A DNA stretch of 39,945 nt from Actinophytocola sp. (GTDB lineage: Bacteria > Actinomycetota > Actinomycetes > Mycobacteriales > Pseudonocardiaceae). The stretch covers positions 1-39,945 of the forward strand of contig NZ_WHTD01000070.1 of NCBI RefSeq assembly GCF_009379765.1, read 5' to 3'. Positions 1 to 8,079 of the stretch are shown here, piece by piece (the stretch's first letter is position 1; each line of letters starts with the position of its first letter). A model generated the notes under the pieces. That model made no database searches, was not told where the DNA came from, and worked only from the letters and a program-made list of their open reading frames with translations. Both the position numbers and the translations under genes were made by a program.

Positions 1-203
1 CGAATCCCATCGACCAAGATCCACGAGACACGACCAGGCCATGTCTCGCGGATCTTGGATCGTGGTATTCGCGCCCAGATGCCCCCTGGCCGCGTTGTCG
101 GAAGGCCCGAATACAACCCGGTATGCGCGGCCTTCCGCCGCCTTGCCAGGAGCCATCTGGATCACGAATCCCATCGACCAAGATCCACGAGACACGCCCT
201 GGC
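1..203. repeat. Imperfect long inverted repeat plus a third partial copy
   Basis: Bases 37-108 are an imperfect reverse complement of about 128-203, roughly 75% matched by eye, around a short centre near 109-127. This gives a potential hairpin with arms of about 70 bp. A further direct copy of the outer part of the right arm lies at 1-40 and matches about 165-204 at roughly 36 of 40 positions. The right arm runs into the merR gene and supplies its last ten or so codons and its stop. The shape suggests a REP/BIME-like or MITE-like element. No transposase is present, and the copy at base 1 probably continues outside the window. Confidence 0.7.
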
Positions 204-590
204 CGCGTCGACCGGGCCGGCCCCGGCCGCCCGCAGCTCGCCCTGGTAGTAGGCGATCTTGGCCCGGATGTGGTCCTGCTCGGCGCGGAGCTGCTCGATC
301 TTCTTGTCGATGTCCTGGTCGTGCTCCTCGAGCACCTCGAGCCGCTCGGCGACGGTCTCGTCGCCGCCGCGGGCGAGCTCGGCGTAGCGGACCATGCGCT
401 GGATCGGCATGCCGGTCTCGCGGAGGCAGCGCAGGATCATCAGCCAGCTCACGTCGTCCTCGGTGAACACCCGCTGGCCGCCCGAGTTGCGTTCGATGTC
501 GTCCAGCAGGCCGATGCGCTCGTAGTAGCGAAGGGTGTCGATGCTGAACCCGGTCTGCTCGGCGACCTGGCCCGGTGAGTAGCGCCGCAT
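162..590 (-). CDS. MerR-family transcriptional regulator
   Basis: This 142-residue protein has the MerR layout: an N-terminal winged helix (YSPGQVAEQTGFSIDTLRYYE, residues about 4-24, then the GLL wing), followed by a long coiled-coil dimerisation helix (about 80-120) rich in Glu, Asp and Lys. There is no cysteine cluster in the C-terminal part, so a metal sensor is unlikely. Small MerR proteins of this size usually control an adjacent oxidoreductase or detoxification gene, but the gene on its 5' side is a pseudogene, so no target is evident. The last residues (about LVDLGRWDS) are encoded by the inverted-repeat element at the window edge, so the native C-terminus may have been replaced. The ATG at 590 is the natural start because the HTH begins at once. 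Confidence 0.85.
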   Translation of the reverse strand: MRRYSPGQVAEQTGFSIDTLRYYERIGLLDDIERNSGGQRVFTEDDVSWLMILRCLRETGMPIQRMVRYAELARGGDETVAERLEVLEEHDQDIDKKIEQLRAEQDHIRAKIAYYQGELRAAGAGPVDAARACLVDLGRWDS

Positions 591-599
591 CAGTCGAGT

Positions 600-1190
600 C
601 TAGGCCGGCGTGCCCATCGCGCGGTTGCTGTCGTGGTCGGGGCGCGGCAGCCGGCCGCGCAGCACCTCGACCTCGTCCGACCGCGGCCGGCCGAGCACCC
701 AGCTGGAGCTCTCGACCGACCTGGCGCGCTGCTTGATCGGCGCGAGCAGCCGGGACGCCTCGCGGCAGGAGTCGACCGACCGCACCGCGCAGACCAGCGA
801 GGCGAGAGACCGTGCCGGTCAGGTCGTCGACGGTCCAGGTCCGGTCGACGAGCTCCTTGGCGACCGTGGCCACCTCGTCCAGGTCGGTGACCACGAGGAA
901 GTCGTCGCCGCCGACGTGCGCGACCCGGGTGCCGGGCAGCGTCGACTCCGCGTCGGACAGGCCGTCCCGACGGTCCGGATCAGGTCGTCGCCCGCGGCGA
1001 ACCCCTTCGTGTCGTTGACCGACTTGAACGAGTCCATGTCCAGCCAGCTGACCACGAACATCTCGCCGCGCTCGATGCGCCGGTCGATCTCCCGGGCGCC
1101 GTGCCGGTTCCGGGCAGCCGGGTGAGCGGGTTGAGCGCCGCGGCCTGCTCGACCTTCGCGTCCGCGACCCCGCGCCACAGTGAGCGTCGA
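600..1190 (-). pseudogene. Degenerate GGDEF-domain (diguanylate cyclase-like) gene
   Basis: GGDEF-family segments can be read in order on the minus strand, but in changing frames. First comes NPLTRLPG (about 1117-1140), then a segment containing FVVSWLDMDSFKSVND and GDDLIRTVG (about 980-1110), then RVAHVGGDDFLVV, which carries the GGD[D/E]F signature (about 893-930). The C-terminal segment (REASRLLAPIKQRA, 600-800) is back in the second frame. At least three frameshifts are needed, near 1113, 965 and 808. The upstream part normally found before a GGDEF domain is absent: recognisable sequence begins directly after the lycopene cyclase stop. No intact product is possible without sequence errors, so I call it a remnant of a c-di-GMP synthase-like gene. 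Confidence 0.8.
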
Positions 1191-1205
1191 TGTGCGGTGC
1201 GCCGT

Positions 1206-2420
1206 TCACCGCCCGAAGGCGAGGACCCGCCGCAGCCCCCACGGCGCCACCCGGAAGAGGCCGGCCATCGCGGCGACGGTGCCCGCGAGGTCCTCCCGGC
1301 CGGAGAGGTAGGCGCGCTGCCGGTTCGCCGGGAGCGCGAAGAACAGCGAGAAGAGCTCCTCGGTCCGGCCGGGCCCGAGGGCGAGGAGCGCGCGCAGCCC
1401 GGCCCGCCGCAACCGATGGACCGCCCGGGCCTCGGGCGACCAGACCACCCGCCGCGCGGCGCGCGCCCCGCCGGAGGCGATGGCCTCGGCGACCAGCGGC
1501 GCCAACCGCACCGAGTCCGCGATGCTGTACCCGGTGGCGGGATGAACGAGTCCCGCCGCCGCCCCGAACGGCACAACCCTCCACTCGCGCCCCGAACTTG
1601 TCCACAACCCCCGCGCGACCCCCGATCCCGCCACCCCCGACCGATAGACTGGCATCAGGGGCGCCCCCCGGGAACGGGTGGGGGACGGGCACCACGCGCG
1701 TGCGCGCGAGGCGGGCATTTCCGCTGGTGGGCCCAGGTCGAGCGGGAAGCGCACGCGTTCCACCTCCGCGTCCCCCGGGTCGATGCCGTGCGCCGCCAGC
1801 CGGGCCAGCAGACGCGAGCGCAGGTCGGCGAACGGCAGGCCGGGGCGGCGGGCCAGCGAGGTCTCCTCCAGCAGCACCCGGCCGTCCGGCAGCGGGATCG
1901 CATAGAGGAACGTCGGCGGGCCGGGCAGCGGCTGGCGCCAGTCCATGAACACCGCCTCGCCGGGCCCGACCAGCGGTGCCGCCACCTCGGCCGGCACCCG
2001 GAACCCGAAGGCGGTCTGCTCGACCCCGCCGCGAGCACGGGCGCCGGTCGCGTCGATCACCACCGGGGCCTCGACCGTGCCGCCGCCCGTCAGCTCCACC
2101 GCGCCGTCGACCAGGCGGCCGGTCCGCACCTCCACCGCCGGGTGCGCGAGGGCCGCCCGCACCGAGGCGTTGTCGAGCACCGCGTACTCCCGGTCGAGCC
2201 ACCGCGACCCACCCGCGACGACCCGGGCCCGCGCCACCACATACCCGGCGCCGGGTGGCAACAGCGGAGCCTCGTCCAGCCACATGCCGTACGTCGCCGG
2301 CCACGGCGCGAACGGCCGGGGCGCGACGAGCGCGGTGCGCAGCCCGCGCGCGGCACACGCCCGGGCCGCCGCCCACCCGGCCGGCCCCGCCCCGGAGACC
2401 ACGACATCGGCAGCGAACAC
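1206..2420 (-). CDS. Lycopene cyclase (CrtY/CrtL-type flavoprotein) with an apparent internal insertion
   Basis: The 404-residue frame begins at GTG 2420 with a dinucleotide-binding motif (VVVSGAGPAGWAAA) in the first 20 residues. It carries lycopene-cyclase hallmarks: MWLDE, VFMDWR, FLYAIPLPDGRVLLEETSL, and VVPFGAAAGLVHPATGYS near the C-terminus. The family closes the beta-rings of lycopene using reduced flavin. Between LGPPAEMP and VVPFGAAAG lie about 45 residues of non-family, Arg/Ser/Gly-rich sequence (DNA about 1585-1717). This stretch looks like non-coding DNA, with a TTGTCCACA box and a TAGACT -10-like hexamer on the opposite strand. The reading frame survives, but function is uncertain. 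No other carotenoid genes are adjacent. The start lies 33 bp from the divergent dGTPase start. Confidence 0.8.
   Translation of the reverse strand: MFAADVVVSGAGPAGWAAARACAARGLRTALVAPRPFAPWPATYGMWLDEAPLLPPGAGYVVARARVVAGGSRWLDREYAVLDNASVRAALAHPAVEVRTGRLVDGAVELTGGGTVEAPVVIDATGARARGGVEQTAFGFRVPAEVAAPLVGPGEAVFMDWRQPLPGPPTFLYAIPLPDGRVLLEETSLARRPGLPFADLRSRLLARLAAHGIDPGDAEVERVRFPLDLGPPAEMPASRARAWCPSPTRSRGAPLMPVYRSGVAGSGVARGLWTSSGREWRVVPFGAAAGLVHPATGYSIADSVRLAPLVAEAIASGGARAARRVVWSPEARAVHRLRRAGLRALLALGPGRTEELFSLFFALPANRQRAYLSGREDLAGTVAAMAGLFRVAPWGLRRVLAFGR
1585..1717. repeat. Putative non-coding insertion inside the lycopene cyclase gene
   Basis: This stretch interrupts the conserved cyclase sequence in frame. 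Read on the plus strand, it holds an exact TTGTCCACA at 1598-1606 and, about 38 bases later, a TAGACTGG at 1645-1652. The order and spacing resemble 25500-25553, where TTGTCCACA is followed by TAGGCTGG. I infer that both derive from one family of intergenic elements. They recall the upstream region of DUF222/HNH (13E12-type) genes of Pseudonocardiales, but that comparison is from memory. The boundaries are approximate and no clear target-site duplication is visible. Confidence 0.45.
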
Positions 2421-2453
2421 ACCGAAGATCCCAGCACAGTAGGGTCGTCGGGC

Positions 2454-3998
2454 ATGGGTGAGGGACGCGAAGCACGACGGTCGGCCGGCAAGTCGGGCGA
2501 TCTCGCCGCCAGCCCGTTCCGCGCGGACCGGGACCGGGTCGTCGCCTCGCCGTTCTTCGCCCGGCTCGGCGGGGTCACCCAGGTCGTCAGCGCCAGCGGC
2601 TCCGGCCTCCTGCACAACCGGCTCACGCACAGCCTCAAGGTCGCCCAGGTCGCCCGCGCCATCGCCGAGCGGACCACCGGCGACCCCAGGCTCGCCCCGC
2701 TCCTGGACAAGCTCGGCGGCTGCGACCCGGACGTCGCCGAGGCCGCCGGGCTCGCGCACGACCTCGGCCACCCACCGTTCGGCCACCTCGGCGAGCAGGT
2801 GCTCGACCGGCTCGCCCGGCACCGCTTCGGCCTCCCCGACGGCTTCGAGGGCAACGCGCAGAGCCTGCGCATCGTCACCACCACCGACACCGGCGGACCC
2901 AACGCCGTCGGGCTCGACCTCACCGCCGCCGTGCGGGCCGCGATGCTCAAGTACCCGTGGACCCGCCTGTCCCACCCCGACCCGCACCCGCGGCACCTCC
3001 AGGACCCGCCGCGCGGCGCGTCCGAGCCGCACGACGAGCCCGGCACCGGGTCCAGCAAGTTCTCCGTCTACGTCACCGAGCTCGACGACATGGTCCAGGC
3101 CCGCAGGCCGTTCGAGAGCCGGGTGGCGCCGTGGCAGCAGACCGTCGAGGCCTCGGTCATGGACATCGCCGACGACATCGCCTACGCCATCCACGACCTC
3201 GAGGACTTCCACCGCATCGGCGTCCTGCAGCACGCCCCGGTCGCAGCCGAGCTCGGCCGCTGGCTCACCGGCGCGCTCGAGCTCGCCGAGCTGGACGACG
3301 CGCTGCTCGCCGCACACTCCCGCAGGCCCGGCTACTCCCTCGAGCAGCTGCGCCGCCGGCTGCACCGCCGCGACTCGTGGATCGTCGACGACGACGCGTT
3401 CGTCGCGGCGGTGTCCCGGGTGCGCAGCGAGCTCGTCGACAACCTGCTCGCCACCCCGTTCGACGGCTCGGTCGAGGCCGAGCAGGCGGTCGGCCGGTTC
3501 TCCGCGGGCTGGACCGTCCGCCTCGTCACCGACATGGGCGTCGTGCTCGACCCGCCGACTCGGTCCGGGCACGTCCTGCTCGCCCCCGCGCAGTGGCACG
3601 AGGTGCAGGTGCTCAAGTTCGTCCACCGGCGGTTCGTGCTGCTCCGCCCGGATCTCGCGCTGCACCAACGAGGTCAGGCCCGCCTCCTCGGTTCCCTGGT
3701 GCAGGCGCTGGAACAGTGGCTCACCGACCGCTACGAGTCCAACCGCCTGCCGCGCAGGCTGCAGGACCTCGTCACGCTCGCCGAACACGAGTACGGTTCA
3801 CTTGCTGAGACTGATATGTCCACTTTGGTCGGTGCGGTCGGTGAGGCACCCCAAGGGGCGGCGGGAATCCGGGAGCTCGCGCGCGGACGTGCTGTGATCG
3901 ATTTCGTCGCGTCGCTCACCGACAGTCAGGCCGCGGCGCTCCTGGACGCGCTGTCCGGCCGGAGTGCACAGCCGTGGTCAGACGCTTTCGTTCTGTGA
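2454..3998 (+). CDS. dgt: Deoxyguanosinetriphosphate triphosphohydrolase (HD domain)
   Basis: The 514-residue protein starts at ATG 2454 and has the dNTPase type of HD domain. Visible motifs are LHNRLTHSLKVAQVARAI (first His), AHDLGHPPFGHLGE (the His-Asp pair and following His) and MDIADDIAYAIHDLED (the distal Asp). The family hydrolyses dGTP, and often other dNTPs, to the nucleoside and tripolyphosphate in the cytoplasm. The length fits the family. A Ser/Gly-rich loop and an Arg/Pro-rich stretch near residues 165-200 look like an insertion of the kind seen in actinobacterial members. It is divergent from the lycopene cyclase, so the 33-bp gap must hold parts of both promoters. Bacterial dgt proteins are sometimes linked to phage defence, but nothing here points that way. 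Confidence 0.92.
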   Translation: MGEGREARRSAGKSGDLAASPFRADRDRVVASPFFARLGGVTQVVSASGSGLLHNRLTHSLKVAQVARAIAERTTGDPRLAPLLDKLGGCDPDVAEAAGLAHDLGHPPFGHLGEQVLDRLARHRFGLPDGFEGNAQSLRIVTTTDTGGPNAVGLDLTAAVRAAMLKYPWTRLSHPDPHPRHLQDPPRGASEPHDEPGTGSSKFSVYVTELDDMVQARRPFESRVAPWQQTVEASVMDIADDIAYAIHDLEDFHRIGVLQHAPVAAELGRWLTGALELAELDDALLAAHSRRPGYSLEQLRRRLHRRDSWIVDDDAFVAAVSRVRSELVDNLLATPFDGSVEAEQAVGRFSAGWTVRLVTDMGVVLDPPTRSGHVLLAPAQWHEVQVLKFVHRRFVLLRPDLALHQRGQARLLGSLVQALEQWLTDRYESNRLPRRLQDLVTLAEHEYGSLAETDMSTLVGAVGEAPQGAAGIRELARGRAVIDFVASLTDSQAAALLDALSGRSAQPWSDAFVL

Positions 3999-4157
3999 GT
4001 CGCTAACAGTCGGCAATTGGTAACGCACTCCGGGTGTGGTTGAGCCGAATGGCCGCTGCGTGCGAAAGCACCGAACCATAGGTTTGGCCTGACCGGGGAT
4101 ACCCCGGCTGGCTGTCCGTGTTGTCGGGGCACGGCCGAGGATTCGCGGAGGGAATCC

Positions 4158-6986
4158 GTGCGTAAACCTGCTCACGCATCACGAAGATCCCGAGTTCTGC
4201 TCACCACCGCCACCTGCCTGCTCGCCGTCATCGGGCTCGCGAGCCCGGCGGCGGCGGCTCCACCGTCCGAGGACCAGAAGGCCTCGGCCGCCGCGGAGAA
4301 CGCGGCCCGCCAGATCGGCGCGCTGCAGGACATCAAGAAGAGCGCCAACAAGACAGAAGCCAAAGTGGACAGCAAGCTGCTGGTCGAGCTGAAGGCTCGC
4401 AGCAGCCGGGCGGCCACTAGTGCGGTGCCCCGACTGCAAAGCGGCGTCAAGGTCACCGGCAACAAGACCCTCGTGGACATCCGCGGCACGGTCAGCGCCG
4501 ACCTGCAGAAGGCGCTCACCAACGCGGGCGCCACCCTCAAGTCGGTGTCCACTCGCTACGGAACCATCCGGGCGGACCTGCCGGTCTCGGCGATCAACGC
4601 GATCGCCGGCCGGGCCGACGTGCGGAAGATCGAGGTGGCCGGCGGCGCCATGACCGCCCGCCAGCTCAACCCGCACGCCAAGCCCGCGGCGCCGGAGTCC
4701 AAAGAGGCCAAGGCGGCGCGGATCGCCCAGAACACCCGGGCGGCACTGGCCGACCGGGCCGGGGCGATCGACAGCGCGGGTGACCGCACGCACAACGCGG
4801 ACACCGCGCGCGAGACCATCGGCGTCACCGGTGTCGGCGTGAAGATCTGTGCGCTGTCCGACGGCGTCGACTCGCTGGCCACCTCGCAGGCCGGCGGCGA
4901 GCTGCCGGCGGTCGACGTCCTGGCCACCCAGGCGGGCTCGGGCGACGAGGGCACCGCGATGCTGGAGATCATCCACGACGTGGCGCCCAACGCGGAACTC
5001 GGTTTCGCGACCGCGTTCAACAGTGATGCCAGCTTCGCGGACAACATCCGGGCGCTGCGCTTCGACCGGGCCTGCGACATCATCGTCGACGACATCATCT
5101 ACTTCAAGGAAGCGCCGTTCCAGGACTGGATCATCGCCCAGGCCGTGAACGACGTGATCGCCGACGGTGCGATGTACTTCTCCTCGGCGGGCAACGAGGG
5201 CAACACCGTCGACGGCACCGCCGCGCACTGGGAGGGTGACTTCGTCAACTCCGGCCAGGTGATCGGCAAGTTCGCCGGGTACGCGCACGACTTCGACCCG
5301 TCGGAGAACACCCAGGTGTTCGAGCCGATCTCGGACGCCTCGTCCGCGGGTGTGCCCGTGCTGCTGAACTGGTCGGACCCGCTCGGCGCGTCGAACAACG
5401 ACTACGACCTGTACCTGCTGGACGCGGGGGGCAACGTCGTCGCGTTGAGCCAGGACTACCAGACCGGAACCCAGGACGCCTACGAGCGGGTCGACACCCC
5501 GTTCTTCGGCGGCACCGGCCTGCGCCTGGCGATCGTGAAGTTCTCCGGTGCGGACCGGTACCTGTCGCTGTCCGCGCTGCGTGGTCGGTTCTCCGACTCG
5601 GCCGACGGCCTGAAGGCCTTCAACACGCCGGGCGTCACGTTCGGCCACTCGGCGGCCCGGGGCGCGTTCAGCGTCGCGGCGGCGCCGGCGGACGAGCCGC
5701 TGCCGTTCGACCTGGAGCCGGGTGACCCGCCGAACCCGAGCGGTCCGTTCCCGGACGCGTTCGGCTCGGACACCGCGCTCGAGCGGTTCACCTCGGACGG
5801 TCCGAGGAAGGTCTTCTACGAGGCCGACGGCACCCCGATCACGCCGGGCGACGTCAGCTCCACCGGTGGCGAGGTCCGGCAGAAGCCGGACATCACCGCC
5901 GCGGACGGCGTGCGCACCAGCGTGGGCGGGTTCGACCCGTTCTACGGCACCTCGGCGGCCGCCCCGCACGCGGCGGCGATCGCCGGTCTGGTCCTGTCGG
6001 GCAACCCCGGCATCGACCCGGCGGAGATCCGTGAGGCCCTGGTCAACACCGCGATCGACATCCAGGCACCCGGCTTCGACGGGCGCAGCGGGCACGGTGT
6101 GGTCCTGGCCGACAAGGTGCTGGAGTACACCGGGGCGAGCCCGCAGCCGCTGGCCGTGGCCGCGCAGCCGAAGATCACCCCGACCGACGGAGGCGAGTTC
6201 ATCCACCCGGGTGACTCCGCCACGGTCGAGCTGCCGGTGACCAACCGCGGTGACGCCACCGCGGTCTCCACCAGCGTGGTGCTGACCTCGCCGACCGCCG
6301 GCGTGACCATCAGCCCGCGCGCGCAGTCCTACGGTGCGATCGAGAAGGGCGAGACCACGGTCAAGACCTTCACGTTCACCGTTCCGGCTTCGCACCCGGT
6401 GGGTGTGCCGGTCGTGCTGAACACGCGGGTCACCTTCGCCGGCGCCTACTCGCCGACCACGGCCGGCTTCTCGGTCGAGATCGGCGAGCCGTCACCCACC
6501 GCTGTGGACTTCGCCTACGCCGGACCGGCGGTCGCGATCCCGGACGCGAGCACCGTCGGTGCGAGTGTCGAGATCCCGGTCACCGGCATCGGCTCGGCGT
6601 CGAAGGTGGCGTTCTCGATCGACGGCACGACCTGTGACACGACCACCGGCTCGACCACGGTCGGACTGGACCACACCTTCGTCGGTGACCTGGTGGGCAC
6701 GCTCACCTCGCCCTCCGGCGCCACCGCGACGGTGTTCAGCCGCAACGGTGCGGGTGGGAACAACCTGTGCCAGGTCGTGTTCACCGACGACGCCGAGGCG
6801 CCGTTCTCCTCGGTGAACTCGGGTCTGGCGCCGTTCACCGGCAGCTGGCAGCCGAACCAGCCGTTCACCGGGCTGCGTGGCCCGGCGGACGGGAGCTGGA
6901 CGTTCAGCGCGTTCGACCTGGCCGGTGCCGACACGGGCTCCATCCGGGCGGTCTCGCTGCACATCAACGGGTACGTCACGCCGTGA
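4158..6986 (+). CDS. Secreted S8/S53-like serine protease with C-terminal P-domain
   Basis: This 942-residue secreted protein starts at GTG 4158 behind a GGAGGG ribosome site. A Sec signal peptide (Arg-rich start, hydrophobic core, ASPAAAA cleavage region near residue 34) is followed by a long pro-region to about 215. The catalytic core shows SDGVDS (Asp235), GDEGTAMLEIIHD (Glu264 where subtilisins have the HGT histidine), SAGNEG (Asn346) and GTSAAAPHAAAIAGL (Ser599). The Glu in place of His is the pattern of S53-like members of the subtilisin superfamily. Residues about 660-775 resemble a CARDB/Ig-like spacer, and about 780-942 a proprotein-convertase P-domain with two Cys. The substrate is unknown. 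It ends at a strong hairpin shared with the convergent gene. Confidence 0.85.
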   Translation: MRKPAHASRRSRVLLTTATCLLAVIGLASPAAAAPPSEDQKASAAAENAARQIGALQDIKKSANKTEAKVDSKLLVELKARSSRAATSAVPRLQSGVKVTGNKTLVDIRGTVSADLQKALTNAGATLKSVSTRYGTIRADLPVSAINAIAGRADVRKIEVAGGAMTARQLNPHAKPAAPESKEAKAARIAQNTRAALADRAGAIDSAGDRTHNADTARETIGVTGVGVKICALSDGVDSLATSQAGGELPAVDVLATQAGSGDEGTAMLEIIHDVAPNAELGFATAFNSDASFADNIRALRFDRACDIIVDDIIYFKEAPFQDWIIAQAVNDVIADGAMYFSSAGNEGNTVDGTAAHWEGDFVNSGQVIGKFAGYAHDFDPSENTQVFEPISDASSAGVPVLLNWSDPLGASNNDYDLYLLDAGGNVVALSQDYQTGTQDAYERVDTPFFGGTGLRLAIVKFSGADRYLSLSALRGRFSDSADGLKAFNTPGVTFGHSAARGAFSVAAAPADEPLPFDLEPGDPPNPSGPFPDAFGSDTALERFTSDGPRKVFYEADGTPITPGDVSSTGGEVRQKPDITAADGVRTSVGGFDPFYGTSAAAPHAAAIAGLVLSGNPGIDPAEIREALVNTAIDIQAPGFDGRSGHGVVLADKVLEYTGASPQPLAVAAQPKITPTDGGEFIHPGDSATVELPVTNRGDATAVSTSVVLTSPTAGVTISPRAQSYGAIEKGETTVKTFTFTVPASHPVGVPVVLNTRVTFAGAYSPTTAGFSVEIGEPSPTAVDFAYAGPAVAIPDASTVGASVEIPVTGIGSASKVAFSIDGTTCDTTTGSTTVGLDHTFVGDLVGTLTSPSGATATVFSRNGAGGNNLCQVVFTDDAEAPFSSVNSGLAPFTGSWQPNQPFTGLRGPADGSWTFSAFDLAGADTGSIRAVSLHINGYVTP

Positions 6987-7004
6987 CGTCCTGACCACTG
7001 ATCG

Positions 7005-7054
7005 ACGAAGATCGGCCGCCGCCGGCACACCATCGCCGGCGGCGGCCGCTTCGT
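7005..7054. terminator. Strong bidirectional terminator hairpin
   Basis: Bases 7013-7026 pair perfectly with 7035-7048 (14 bp, almost all G-C) around an 8-base loop. The outer bases ACGAAG (7005-7010) also pair with CTTCGT (7049-7054) across a 2-base bulge. It sits between the convergent protease (stop 6986) and the unknown gene whose stop is at 7058. It can therefore end transcription from both sides. Confidence 0.85.
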
Positions 7055-7057
7055 GTC

Positions 7058-7945
7058 TCAGGTCAGCTGGGTCAGCTTGAGGTTGTCCCGCGGCACGCGC
7101 ACGGTCCACTGCTCCGTGCGGCCGGTCGTGTGGCTGTCGCTGTCCTCGGTGCTCACCTCGCCGCCGACCTTGATGATCTTCCAGTCGAGGCCGGCCGAGC
7201 CCTTCGCGCCGGCCTTGTGCGCGGCGGTCTGCTCGTCCTTGGCGCTCACCGTGACGTCCTGGAACCCTTGCACGGCCTTGAACTTCACCGCCTCGCCGGA
7301 GACGTTGAAGTCGCCGGAGCCCTCCAGGCGCAGGTACTCGTCGCCGTACAAGGCGTCCACGTACAGCTTGATCGTCGCGTCCTTCCTCGGTGCCCACACC
7401 TGCGGGATGGACAGGATCCCGTCGTCGACCTCGCCGTCGTGCGCGGCGGTCTTGCCGTCGGTGTCGACGATCCGGGCGTAGAAGCGGGCGCCGGTCAGCG
7501 GCTTCTCGAGGAAGTTGTCGGCGTTGATGAGGATGTTCACCAGCGCCCAGTCCCGGCTGTGCTCGGAGTCGTCGGGAATCGCGCTGCCGCGGGCCTGGAC
7601 GACGGTGACCCAGAGGCTGCCCTCGACCGTCGGCTCGTCCCACTCGTAGCCGCTGGCCTCCGGTTCGAGGGTGACCTTGAGCTCGTGCTGGCCGGCCGGC
7701 AGCGGCCCGCAGGTGAACCACTCCTCGTCGACCGTGCCGCCGGGCATGCTCTGGTGGGTCTGACCGCTCTGGAACACGCCGCCCGCGGTGAAGGTGACGC
7801 CGAACGGGCCGGTCTCGTTGTAGTCGTCGTTGTCCAGCTCCAGGTACACGTGGACCTTCTCGGCGGAGTTGGCCTCGCCGTGCTCGTGGGCGAAGCCCTC
7901 ACCTTCGGTCTGGAAGAAGAGCTGCTTGATCTTCGGGCCGGCCAT
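7058..7945 (-). CDS. Acidic protein of unknown function, 295 residues
   Basis: I do not recognise this family. The protein starts at ATG 7945 behind an AGAGG ribosome site and has no signal peptide or membrane segment. It is rich in Asp, Glu and Gly, and alternating hydrophobic residues (VHVYLELDND, LWVTVVQARG, ATIKLYVDALYG) suggest several beta-sandwich or Ig-like units. The N-terminal half contains FTCGPLPAGQHELKVTLEP, which reads like a Ca-binding or Ig-like strand pair. The C-terminal 45 residues (GLDWKIIKVGGEVS and a Thr-rich strand ending in LTQL) look like a separate small beta unit. It is convergent with the secreted protease and divergent from the rescue factor, so it is probably monocistronic. 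An accessory or scaffold role is possible but not shown. Confidence 0.7.
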   Translation of the reverse strand: MAGPKIKQLFFQTEGEGFAHEHGEANSAEKVHVYLELDNDDYNETGPFGVTFTAGGVFQSGQTHQSMPGGTVDEEWFTCGPLPAGQHELKVTLEPEASGYEWDEPTVEGSLWVTVVQARGSAIPDDSEHSRDWALVNILINADNFLEKPLTGARFYARIVDTDGKTAAHDGEVDDGILSIPQVWAPRKDATIKLYVDALYGDEYLRLEGSGDFNVSGEAVKFKAVQGFQDVTVSAKDEQTAAHKAGAKGSAGLDWKIIKVGGEVSTEDSDSHTTGRTEQWTVRVPRDNLKLTQLT

Positions 7946-8064
7946 TGTGGACTACCTCTCGTGCCGTGCGGGTCGTTGCTCCAAGTGTTGGGAAATCCCA
8001 CGGGTTCGGTATGTCCGGCGGGCGCCCTTCGGGGCAGTCACCGCCGCGCTACCGGGCGACCGCG

Positions 8065-8079
8065 TACGGTCGGAAGGTG
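8065..8079 (+). promoter_or_regulatory. Probable -10 element for a leaderless transcript
   Basis: TACGGT (8065-8070) fits the actinobacterial TANNNT -10 pattern and lies 6 bases before the GTG at 8077. No properly spaced ribosome site is present: the GGAAG directly touches the start codon. This geometry is typical of leaderless mRNAs and supports GTG 8077 as the start. Confidence 0.45.

Noticed and set aside
1206..3998. A carotenoid biosynthesis cluster around the lycopene cyclase
   Set aside because: No phytoene synthase, desaturase or GGPP synthase is next to it; the neighbours are a dGTPase and a GGDEF remnant.
2454..3998. The dGTPase as part of a phage-defence island
   Set aside because: No other defence gene, integrase or anomalous composition is adjacent, and the protein looks like the ordinary housekeeping form.
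4179..6395. Long antisense open frame under the protease gene
   Set aside because: Composition is Arg/Val/Gly-rich without any motif, while the sense strand has a full signal peptide, catalytic residues and P-domain.
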